Below are positions 54,832 through 64,000 of a DNA stretch of 64,000 nucleotides, piece by piece. The translations under genes and the position numbers were made by a program. This DNA is from Cacajao melanocephalus. Taxonomy: Eukaryota; Chordata; Mammalia; Primates; Pitheciidae. The stretch spans positions 1 through 64,000 of the forward strand of contig CAUYLG010021675.1 in NCBI GenBank assembly GCA_963573385.1. Reading direction: 5' to 3'. The stretch's first letter is position 1; each line of letters begins with the position of its first letter. The notes under the pieces were generated by a model, which saw only the letters and a list, made by a program, of their open reading frames with translations, was not told where the DNA came from and did no database searches.

Positions 54832-54961
54832 TTTTAAAAAAAGAGATGGGATGTTACTATATTGCCCAGGCTGGTCTCAAACTCTTGGGCTCAAGTGATC
54901 CTCCTGCCTCAGCCTCCCAAAGGGCTGGGATTACAAAAGTGTGAGCCACTGTGCCTGGCCC
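54832..54961 (-). mobile_element. Alu monomer, antisense
   Basis: It runs from agagatgggatgttactatattgcccagg to gtgagccactgtgcctggcc. A single monomer of FRAM or AluJ type. Confidence 0.88.
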
Positions 54962-55058
54962 AACTATGACCATTTTAATTGATAAATTAGAAAATGTCCA
55001 AAACACTTAAAATTAGGTAATGATGCCACCAGCCCACCTCACCCGTGCCAGAAGCCTT

Positions 55059-55386
55059 CAGCCCCCAACCTTTTTGGCAACAGGGACTGGTTTTGTAGAA
55101 GATAACTTTTGCACGGACCAGTGGGTGGTGGGGGTAATTTCAGAGTGAAACTTCCACCTCAGATCATCAGGCATTAGATTCTCATAAAAAGGGTGCAACC
55201 TAGACCCCTCTCTTGAGCAGTTCACAATGGGGCTCGTGCTTCTATGGGAATCTAATGCTACTGCTGATTGGACAGGAGGCAGAGCTCAGGTGATAATGTT
55301 GCTTGCCGCTCACCTCCTGCTGGGTGTCCCAGTTCCTAACAGGTCACAGACCAGTACCGGTCTGCAGTGAGGGTTGGGGACCTCTG
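55059..55386 (-). mobile_element. MER1-type hAT transposon, inverted copy
   Basis: The ends cagcccccaacctttttggc and gttggggacctctg, with the interior atcatcaggcattagattctc and aggcagagctcaggtg, match the element at 18272-18654 in reverse orientation. Unlike that copy, no 8-bp duplication is visible at the flanks. Confidence 0.85.
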
Positions 55387-57629
55387 ATGTAAAGCACCCC
55401 CTTTGTGAGAAAACAAGCTTTGGGCCATTGATTCCTGCAGGCAGCTGCTCTGTGCATATGGGGTGAGGCACAGGAGGGAGTCAGGATGGAGACCTCTGGT
55501 CCCTGGTGCAGCTATTCTCGCAATGGCCATTGATCCCCCGCAGTCCCTGCCTCGGTCTCTCTCTCTGCACCTGCCGGCCTCAGTGTGGAGCCTGTCTGAG
55601 AAGCAGCTCCTCCCTCCCCAGCCATCTTCTGTGCACAGATCAACTTCCATCTCCTCAGAGCTGCTTCCCCGTCAGTCAACCCACCTCCCTTCTCCTATTT
55701 CAAAAATTATTCAACATTTTTGTTCTTGCACTTTTTTGGCCTGTTACGGATTTTTTGAAGTTCAGTGACATTTGGGAAGGACGGATAAAAGTGAGCATTC
55801 AGTTTGCATCTCAAGTCATGACCTTTGCCTCGTAAACAACCGCTGCTTCCATTTTACTGAAGGAAGCTGGCCAGGTGGGGCCTCCTTCCCCACAGGTGGC
55901 TGTGATGTCAGGTGAGCTGTTCAGCCTCTTCTGGCTTACTTCCTGTCCACACAACGAGGGTCCTGGAGGAGATTAGTATCCTTCAAACCTGTTCCTGTAA
56001 TATACCCCTTCTATTAGGTAAAACTGATGGCAGGATTCCGTTTATAAAACAAGCTAAACTGTATTTTCTTTTTCAGAATATGTACTTAAGTGCTGAAGAG
56101 CAACTAAAACAACATTTTTTAATAAAAGGAGAGAATGTGATGGGGCCTCTGGAGCCCACAGCTCCCCTCTATGTGGCCCAGGGTGGCAGTGCTGGCTGCC
56201 CTGAGAGGAGGTGGGCAAATTGCAGAGGCACCAAGGAGCTTCCAAGGAAAGGCTGACCTGGCCCTTCCCAGGGGAGATGCAACGGTCTGGAAACTCATCA
56301 GATGGATCAACGGTCCTGGGTTCTGGTGGCAGACACACCTCGGAGGGACCTGAAGGTGTGTTTGGATGAGTGACTGGACTGCAACCATGGGCTGGGCTGG
56401 AGGGTGGGCCTAGGAGGTAGCCCAGGATGGAATCCCACTGGAAGTGACCGGGAGGCGCCGGGTCAGCTGCAGCTGCAGGTGAGCATGCGTGGGACCCTAC
56501 AGGAGCGGCTGCCAATGACACCAATGTGGAGACAGGGCACAGACCTGGAGGGCGGAGTGAAGCCCCAGCATCCCATGGGACAAGAGGGAAGATAATGTTT
56601 TCCTGCTAGAATGGGAGGCTCAGACCTCAGTGTTTTAAGGATTTGACTAGAACTGTGCTAGTAGGGGTATGTCACAGCATTTGAGGATAAACTAATTTTT
56701 ATTCTAGGATCAAAGTGACTTTCAATGCTTTCAAATACAGTATATAAAGTGTCAGAAAAAGCACACTAGTTTTTTCTTTTAAAGCGCTAGTTTTTATAAC
56801 AATCACTGTAGAATCTAGGTAGTGGGTTTATGACTATTCACTATATTTTCAGCTTTCCTGTATGCTTTAAATTTTTCAGAGCAAAATGCCTAGATGTGGT
56901 CAAATAACATTTTGTAGTTGAGCATTTGAGGAATCCCTGGACGATTGTTGTTGGGAAGCCTTCAGGTTCATGCAGCTTGAAAACTACTGGGCCTCTCCTG
57001 GGCCGTTTGAGCCAGAAAATCTCTTAACTTCCTAGGAGGCTCCCCAGGCTTAGCCCAGGAGGCCTGCAGCTGAGGTGTCTGAGAAGCTGGTGTTCTACAT
57101 GGACTGTCATAGGTAGCCTCAAAGCCATTTACATCAGTGGGGCTGCACCTGTACTCAGTTTTATCATAAAAAATGGGTCATTTGCAATTGCCTTTTAAAG
57201 GTAAAAACAGATGCAAAATATATTTAAAAAATCAGACTTGTGCCAAGCAGCCAGTGGATCTGTTGCGCGCTGCCTGAGATAAGCACTTTGATAAAAGGCC
57301 TGGCTGCAAGGGTGCAGAATTAGAGCTGGGAGCATTACTGCCCTTTCTTTGTTCTGCCTTTCAGGGCAGCCGTCCCCAAACATGGGGTGGGCAGAAGTGG
57401 CGTGCTTACTGTCAGCCCTGCCTTCTGCAAGGAAAAGAACTGTATGGCCTAGTAACTTGGGGGAGTGCTGGATTTAACGGCATTAAGATGCTTCTCAGAC
57501 TGTTGTTAAACACACAGGTGTGCACTGCCAGTCTCCCAGGAATGGACACCATTTTGGTCCCCAAATCCTCTACAGAAGACTTTTAGGGGAGGGACTGCGC
57601 TCTAAGACTAGTGCTTTAAGAAGTTAAAA
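55387..57629. other. Intergenic, unclassified
   Basis: No gene or young repeat recognised in this 2.2 kb. Frames up to 156 codons (56054-56524, minus) carry no motif. The proximity to VOPP1's end suggests simple 3' flank. Confidence 0.45.
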
Positions 57630-57795
57630 ATCAACCAAGCACCGTGGCTCATGCCTGTGACCCCACGGTTTTTGGAAGTGGAGGATCGCTTACGCCTAGA
57701 GGTTTGAGGCTGCAGTGAGCTATGACTGAACCACTGTGCTCCAGGCTGGGTGATGGAACAAGACCCTGTCTCTACAAACAAACAAAAATAGGAAG
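57630..57795 (+). mobile_element. Partial, internally deleted Alu, sense
   Basis: It runs from aaccaagcaccgtggctcatgcc to ccctgtctctacaaacaaac. The middle of the element is lost and divergence is high. Confidence 0.75.
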
Positions 57796-57859
57796 CAAAG
57801 TAGAAAATCCTTCTTTGAAAACATGATTTCTATCAGTGACACATCTCAAATACAGCTTA

Positions 57860-57962
57860 TTTGAGAGGCTGGGCTGGGAGAATCGCTTGAGGTCAGTATT
57901 TTGAGACCAGCCTGGGCAACATAGTAAGACCCCCATTTCGAAAAATAAAATAAAATAAAATA
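57860..57962 (+). mobile_element. Alu fragment, sense
   Basis: It runs from tgagaggctgggctgggag to gggcaacatagtaagacc with a (aaaat)n tail. Confidence 0.8.
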
Positions 57963-58371
57963 GAAAATAAATTACTAAAATGCAGTTTAACTGCAGCAGC
58001 TACACCCTTCAGTAACATCTGTAAGAGAAGTATTATTTCTGACCAAGCAGAGCTGTGTTTTAAAATGAAGGCACCTCCCACCTATGAAAAACATCCCCAG
58101 CTCCAGGTAAACTAACAAACAGTATCAACTGTATATTATCTTAGCAATGCTTCTGTCTTCCTACCCACCAGGGACAATTGTCTCCGTAGCCTGTATCTTA
58201 CCCTTTCAAGTAACATCTAGTTTCCGGTTCTTTGGAGACTGGGCGCATCCTCCACCCACCCGACCCTGCTGGACCAAGGATCGGCAGTATGCCCTTCCTC
58301 ATTAGAACCTTCATCTCCATCCTCTTTCCCACGCCCCCACAAAACAATCAAAGCACATGCCCAAATTCACT

Positions 58372-58377
58372 TTTATT
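58372..58377 (-). promoter_or_regulatory. VOPP1: VOPP1 distal polyadenylation signal AATAAA
   Basis: The plus strand reads tttatt, which is AATAAA on the VOPP1 strand. Downstream on that strand comes a GT-rich block (ttgttttgtgggggcg, at about 58350-58331), a good downstream element. Cleavage is expected near 58350-58360. Confidence 0.75.
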
Positions 58378-59464
58378 TTGCACACATAGGAAACAGGATC
58401 CTATCAAAAGAGAACAAAAAAGAGAAATGAGCCAATTGTTGCAGAGGAAAAGCATGCACAGATCTGCTTCAAGTTTACTCTGAACCACACACGTGCTGGG
58501 AATTCCACACGCCAGGAGCCGTCTCACTCCAGGAAGTGGACGCAACCCACCACCCACACAATGGAAACAAGAATGGCCAGGAAATGTCACCGAAGTGGGA
58601 CTTCCATATGCAGGATCAGCGTGCACAGTAGCACAATTCTAACCAGATTCAAGGGAAAACAAAATCTGTCTCACAAAAACATGGGAGTATAAAATTGTTG
58701 TGCCCTAGCCATCACTCAGTCTCTTAACATCATTTGCTATCAAAAAGATAAATGAAGTTGAGTCACGGACGTCTGGGTGCCTAGGCAGCTGGACCCGATT
58801 CCAGGGGCAGCTTAGTGTGCTTTTTCATTACAAAAAATAAAGGGAGAAACTGACATTAAAAATGCAAAACAAATGGGCCGGAGGAAGAGGAGCGTTTGGA
58901 CCCACGCAGTTGTCTTGGCTGTAAACAGTGAGCTTGTGCTTTGCTGTCTCATTTAGATGGAGGCCTGCAGCATGGGAGGTCCCGCCCTGGCGGTTGGCAG
59001 TCACACCAGGGTGGTCAGTGGTGGCAGCATGTGTGCTTTCAAATGCATTCCCAGGGTGTCTGTTTTGTTCCCAAGTATTTCCTGTGGAATTCCCCAGGAG
59101 GTTCTCTGATTCTATGTCCTCAGAGTGAAAAGCATGAACAAATCACTCCGTAACCACTTCCGTGAGATGTCTTGATGCTCCAATTCAATGAGTAATGATT
59201 TCTCAAGAGGCTCTGATTAGTTCATTAAAAAATAAGCACCCCTACCTCATTCCCCATGATACAGCACATCTAGTAATCTAGGCGGCTCAGCTACGCGGTA
59301 TTGCTCGTCAGCACACAGGACAGGTCAGGACTCACACATCATCACTACAACTATGCATTGGGACAGAGCTAGATCCCTGCTAGCCATCAACTACTCGGGA
59401 GACTACCTGTGAGATCCTGGGATAAGCTGCGATTCCTATCCAGGAATGTGCATTACACATCTTC

Positions 59465-59470
59465 TTTATT
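59465..59470 (-). promoter_or_regulatory. VOPP1: Possible proximal polyadenylation signal in VOPP1
   Basis: A second minus-strand AATAAA lies about 1.16 kb after the stop codon. The sequence after it (aagatgtgtaatgc) is only weakly GT-rich. Use would shorten the 3' UTR by about half. There is no direct evidence of use. Confidence 0.3.
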
Positions 59471-60624
59471 CTAATTTTGACATGATCCGTGCAGCTGAGT
59501 CAGTACTTCTCCTCTTTTCCCAGCAAGCTCCTCCTCCTTGGCACACAGTATACACGCGCTCAGACCCAACACAACCATCACGCACTACGGTCAGCATGGC
59601 TGGCCGTGCCCTGCTGACACTTCAGCTGGTCTCTCTCCCAGGAAGGGCCATGTGACTTCCCAGCCAGATGTGCCCCCTGCTTTCAAACTGCCCTTCAGAA
59701 CCCACCACTGGAGCTGCCGGAGGGCAGGGGATCCCCGGGCCTGAGAACACCCTGGAGAGGCGGTGACGTCGAGGGGAAGACACATGCCCAGTCCGATCTC
59801 AAGGACAGGATACTCTACATGCACTTCCATAAACACACCGAAAAAATGGGTAACAGTCCTTTCTCTAAGTCAGACCCAAGAGCTCACAAAATGCAATGTC
59901 TCAGTTTAGGGCAGGAAGTGATTTCCCGTGAATTTAAATAATTTTCCTTAGTGAACTTCAGATCACTGTCAGACCTCCAATGCAGGCCTGACTCTAGGCA
60001 ACATCCTGTGGTGACAGCGGCACACGCTGCTCTTCCCTGGTGGTGCAGGAGAAGCCTGTCTTTAGGAAGTGAACAGAGACAGAAACGTGACAAGGGGCTT
60101 GCTCTCTCCTGAATGTCTCTCCAACAGCTTCTGGAAGAGGACGGCTGACGGGAGGACAGGCTGGAGCAGGTCGCTGGGCTCAGCTCAGCCAGCTGCTGCT
60201 TCATTGGCTGAGCTACCCAGCGTGGGGCTTCCTATTAATAGCTGGCAGAAGGCTGCTTGCCTGGGATGCCCGGCCTGGCCCCTCCACACACCACCTGCAC
60301 CTCCAGCATTGCCTTCTTCCTCTCAGTCTCTCTCCCGAAGATCTGGTCACACCACCGTAAGGACGTCAGCCTTCGGGGACTGTCATCACACTGCCACATG
60401 AGAGCACAGACTTCGTCAGAAACAGAAGCGACAGAGGAGACACGTTGTGAGTTCACAGATTGTCCTCCATGGAAAGCCTGAAAGAGAGCTGTGCTTGCCG
60501 TGAGGATATCAGAGGAACTGCCCTTGGCGGCCCATGAGACCATTCCTGGAAGTGAACATCCACGGGGACAGAAAGGCCGGGGAAAGGCCCTCTCCCGTCT
60601 CTCCTCTCACACGAGGGCGCCCCG

Positions 60625-60815
60625 CTACTTGGCCTTCACTACCTGTTCGTATGGGGGCGGAGGCGTGTTGCAGTAGGCAGGAGGGGGCGGGCAGGCCACA
60701 CTCCCCTGGGGTGAGTTGGGTGGGACCTGGAAAGCCATTGCCATGGAATTCCCGACAGGGTTGATCCCCGGTCCTCCTGGGTCGGTGTAATAGGGTGGCC
60801 CCGGCTGCTGGGCTC
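60625..60815 (-). CDS. VOPP1: VOPP1 final coding exon (C-terminal proline-rich tail)
   Basis: On the minus strand this exon opens after a ctttcag acceptor with two bases of a split codon. It then encodes 62 residues, from AQQPGPPYYTDPGGPG to YEQVVKAK, and a TAG stop at 60627-60625. It is recognised as the cytoplasmic tail of VOPP1 (also ECOP or GASP), a small single-pass protein of endosomal and lysosomal vesicles that is often co-amplified with EGFR. The usual length is 172 residues, so this is about residues 111-172. Two PPxY-type motifs (PPAY and PPPY) near the end are the class that binds WW domains; interaction with WWOX is reported. The signal peptide, cysteine-rich luminal part and membrane segment lie in exons to the right of the window. 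One residue reads isoleucine (GIN), where I recall methionine in human. Confidence 0.95.
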
Positions 60816-63800
60816 CTGAAAGACAGACGAACATAGGTGAGGACAGAAGAGAAAGTCCTATCACACCCGGAGCACATGCAGGCTGCAGGGCCAGCAGTCA
60901 CGCCCCGTCATTCACTCAGTGACAGTGTATGAGGGACCCAACATGCCGGGTAAGGGGGCACCTGGGGCGTGGTGACAAGCAACAGGTCAGGCAGGCCTTG
61001 CCCTCTTGGAACTTCGATTCTACTGGACTGTGCTCCACGTTACCAGTGCATACATCAGGGGGAGGAAACTGGGCCACGGTAAGGTAAGGCGTCTGCGGCA
61101 AACCATGGGAAGAGCTGCAGAGACCACCCAGGCTTTGCGACTCAGCCTGGCATTATCACGGCAGCTCCACAACCCCTCTGGGCACAGAGTTTGCTGGTGA
61201 CCATTTCTGAAGTAAGGTCTCCATTCCTGCCTGCTGGGCTGGCGTGTCCTCAGGGCATGAGTTACAGGCAGGGAGGCTGTGCGCCTGGGCACATGTGGCC
61301 GGGCTGTGGCTGATGGATGCTCCATGGGTCAGGAGCGGAGCCGTGGGCTGACTCCCTAGTGACAGGCGGAGGTGCAGGGTGTAGGGGTGCCAGGAAAGGT
61401 GACGGGAGGGCACAGGCTAGCCACCCGACCCCAAATCTAGCCCTGACTGTGAGGTGCTGTTTTCGGTCTGGTTACCGTGATTGTGCAGATTAATACTGTA
61501 GAATACGGTATATGTAAATAAAGAGAAGAAACTGTGAGTGCTGGGTGTTTCCTGAGTAAAGCTGATTTTGTGACAGGACTCAGGTGTATTTGAAGTGAGG
61601 CTTCGTTTAACTCAGGGAGACGCTCAAGTGTCAAAGAAGCTGCCTCTGTGTGAATATTGTGTAGGGTTTTGTTTCTTGTTGCAAGTCTCCCCCTGACACA
61701 GTTTGATAAAGTTCTGACTCTAGAAACATGCTCATCAAGGTGCACAAGATGTCCCAAACCTCCAAAGCCCACATAAGTCAGACCGTGAAAATCTGGGCAC
61801 GTGCTGAAGGAGAGAATGTGGAACAGAAGCACAGGCCAGACCCTCACTGTCCCTCACCGAGCGCTCTCACCTGCCAGGAGGACACTTGGCACAGACGCTG
61901 CCCCGCCCTGCACCTGCGCCTCCCACAGACGCCACCTGCGCTGCTCTGGTGCATCGCACCCACGGCCTGAGCTGTGTTCTGTTTAGAAGTCGATCTACTG
62001 CCATTACCGTGAGTTTCCCAAGGGCAGAGATTATGTTTTATTTAGATCTGGATCCTGCTATACGTTATACAATTAAAAAGCCAAGGATTTTAAAAAAGAG
62101 GCCATCGCAATAGTCTAGGCAAGACATAACGAAGGCCTCTGAAAATGAGAGAGAAAATGGAGCAGAGGGAATGAAGCGCTGAGGCTGTCAGCAGCACCGG
62201 CTTGGACTGACTCGGTGGGGAGCGTGTAGGGAGGGAGACAAGGGCCGAGAAGAAAAGGCCCTGGCCTGCGGTCTCAGTAAGGGCCTCCCAACAGACAGTG
62301 GAATACCGGACAAGGGTGGGGCAGACGGGAAAGTCCACACTGGGCCGGAGAGGCAGAGGCAGCTCCGGAACCTCCTCTAGAAGGTGGTGGTGGAAACGTG
62401 GACGTGCCCAGGAGAAGGCTGCAGGGAGGAGCAGCACGGAGGCCAGGAGGGGAGCACGGAGCATCTAAGCTGATGACAAGGACGCACAGGCCACGGGAAG
62501 ACGCAGCAGGAGGCAGCGCGCGGGGAGCCAGGGCAGCAAGGGGAGAATTTTCAGGAAGAAGGGAGGTCAAAATAGGCATGGCCATTTCCAGTGGCTGTGG
62601 CCTTGGAGTTCCTGTGCTCCTCCTCTGCAGTTTCACACCACGGTGGACACAGGTCCCTGCTGCCATGGGGACAAACGGTCCGGGCTGGGAGTGAAGACAG
62701 AGGAGGGGACCGGTGGCAGCTGGAAGGCAGGCAGGGCAAGGGAAGGTGTCTTTTTAAGGACGGAAATGCTTGCGAATATGGGCAGGGGTGCAGAGAGACA
62801 CCCAGGACAGAGAGGACTTTCAGGGAGCACAGCTCGGTGAGGGCAGGGGCCTCTGGTGCAACACTGGGAGCCCACTAACTAGCTGGGAGCTGGGAGACAG
62901 TGGATGGAGTGAGCAGACCCATGCGGGGTGTGGCCCTGAGACGCACAGCAGGGGACTCGGCCCCCACAGGATTTGGTGGAGGGGCAGGGTGCACATGGCC
63001 AGCAGCCTCCACTGCCAGTGGAAGCGGGTCCAGGTGACTGGTTTGCTGACAGGGATGTGGGAAAGGGTAACAGGAGAGCTGACCACGGAGATTCCAAAAG
63101 CCTCAAGGACGAAAAGAGTGTGTGACGGTCACAGCTGGGAGCCAAAATAGTGAAGAGGAGCGGCAGGCTCACTGGTGCAGCATTCAGTGTGGTGGGGACG
63201 CTCTGCACAGGAGTGACAGCCAGGGGCAGGGGGACTCCACTGCCCCTCCCCCCTACACGGGGTGTGCCCTGGGAAGGCCCTTCAGTTCTGGTTTGTGGTT
63301 GACAGTTCAGTTAAACAAAATACACAGAGCATTTAAGAAGAGGCTGGGGTTGCAGGAAGACTTTCTCCAGAAGATGAGGTAGAGTCAGGAGAGGTGACTA
63401 AAACCACGACAGCCCCGTGGCTGCCCCTCACGTCACCAGTGTCCATCAGGCCAGCCTGGGCCTGTGTGCAAGGTGGGGAACGGCGCAGGACGGGGGTGAG
63501 GCAGGAGAACAGATGCTGTGCAAGAGAGAGTGCTTCACCAAGGTCACACTGGCCGCTACAGCAGCACAAGGACTTGAACCCAGCAGTGAACCAGAAAGTC
63601 AGACTCTCCCTACAATGACACGAGTCTCTTATACAGGACGGTGAAGTGGGGGAATAAGTTCAGGCAAGGGTGGGCTGGGAGAGCCACAGGAGACTGGGGG
63701 TGTCATGGCCCCTGGGTGGAGCGCCGTCTAAGAATTAAGGGCCGCCACAGCCAGCCTCCCAGACGGGCTGCACTCGCACCGTCAGCAGGTCACCTGTCTC

Positions 63801-64000
63801 TGGACAATGCTGGGGTCATTTTATTCCTAATGCCATCATCTCTTCCTCACTGGGAGTCTTGGCGTGGTCTGAAAGGGAGCTACAGACTCAGCAAAGACTG
63901 GGAGGGCACAGTGTCATGTTAACAGACGACCACCCCTTCTCAGTGAGCTGGTCCAGCCCCGAGGGTGCCAGGGGCCTGGCCAGGCAGCCTGCATTCTTAG
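60816..64000 (-). other. VOPP1: VOPP1 last intron (partial, continues right)
   Basis: No further VOPP1 exon is seen between the acceptor at 60816-60817 and the window edge. The sequence is moderately GC-rich. It contains an L2-like fragment near 61970-62080 and an old degraded repeat at about 62090-63130 that resembles material near 20.2 and 31.0 kb. No Alu was found here. The many overlapping reading frames on both strands show no family motifs. Confidence 0.7.

Larger units (their letters stand above)
58350..60624 (-). other. VOPP1: VOPP1 3' untranslated region
   Basis: This is about 2.3 kb of mostly unique sequence running leftward from the VOPP1 stop. It carries no Alu or L1 insertion, although partial Alus lie just beyond its end (57.6-58.0 kb). 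The distal end is placed at a minus-strand AATAAA (58372-58377). This UTR length plus a 172-codon frame gives an mRNA of roughly 3 kb. Confidence 0.75.

Overview
This window is nuclear DNA from a primate, either human or a close ape or monkey relative. Eighteen Alu copies, L1 elements of several ages, a MADE1 hairpin, a Tigger1 transposon, hAT-Charlie elements, MIR and L2 copies and LTR fragments make up much of it. Exons are short and separated by long introns. From family knowledge, the two genes present are neighbours at human 7p11.2, downstream of EGFR.

Positions 1-26,770 hold the 3' part of LANCL2 on the + strand. Four coding exons (6500-6682, 18844-19020, 21924-21996, 24683-24777) encode the last 175 residues, including both LanC-type zinc motifs (WCHG and GICHG) and the stop codon. 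A 3' UTR of about 2 kb ends near an AATAAA at 26745. The introns hold a minisatellite (5192-5710), an old antisense L1 broken up by Alus (about 10.45-16.45 kb), a MER1-type transposon with a perfect 8-bp target duplication, and older MIR and L2 copies.

Positions 26,770-58,350 are intergenic, between the converging 3' ends of LANCL2 and VOPP1. No protein-coding gene is recognisable here. The main items are a CpG-island-like block at about 41.09-41.43 kb, a nearly complete Tigger1 (43156-45709) with an Alu inside it, and an old full-length L1 on the minus strand (about 45.86-53.38 kb). That L1 has a repetitive 5' UTR, a nested younger L1 insertion, a miR-548-like MADE1 hairpin and an unexpected internal duplication.

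Positions 58,350-64,000 hold the 3' end of VOPP1 on the minus strand: a 3' UTR of about 2.3 kb, the final coding exon (60625-60815) with the proline-rich PPxY tail, and part of the preceding intron. The two genes converge tail to tail and nothing suggests they act together biochemically. I found no convincing new gene system. The most unusual observations are structural: templated-looking duplications inside two old L1s, the intronic minisatellite, and the intergenic CpG island.
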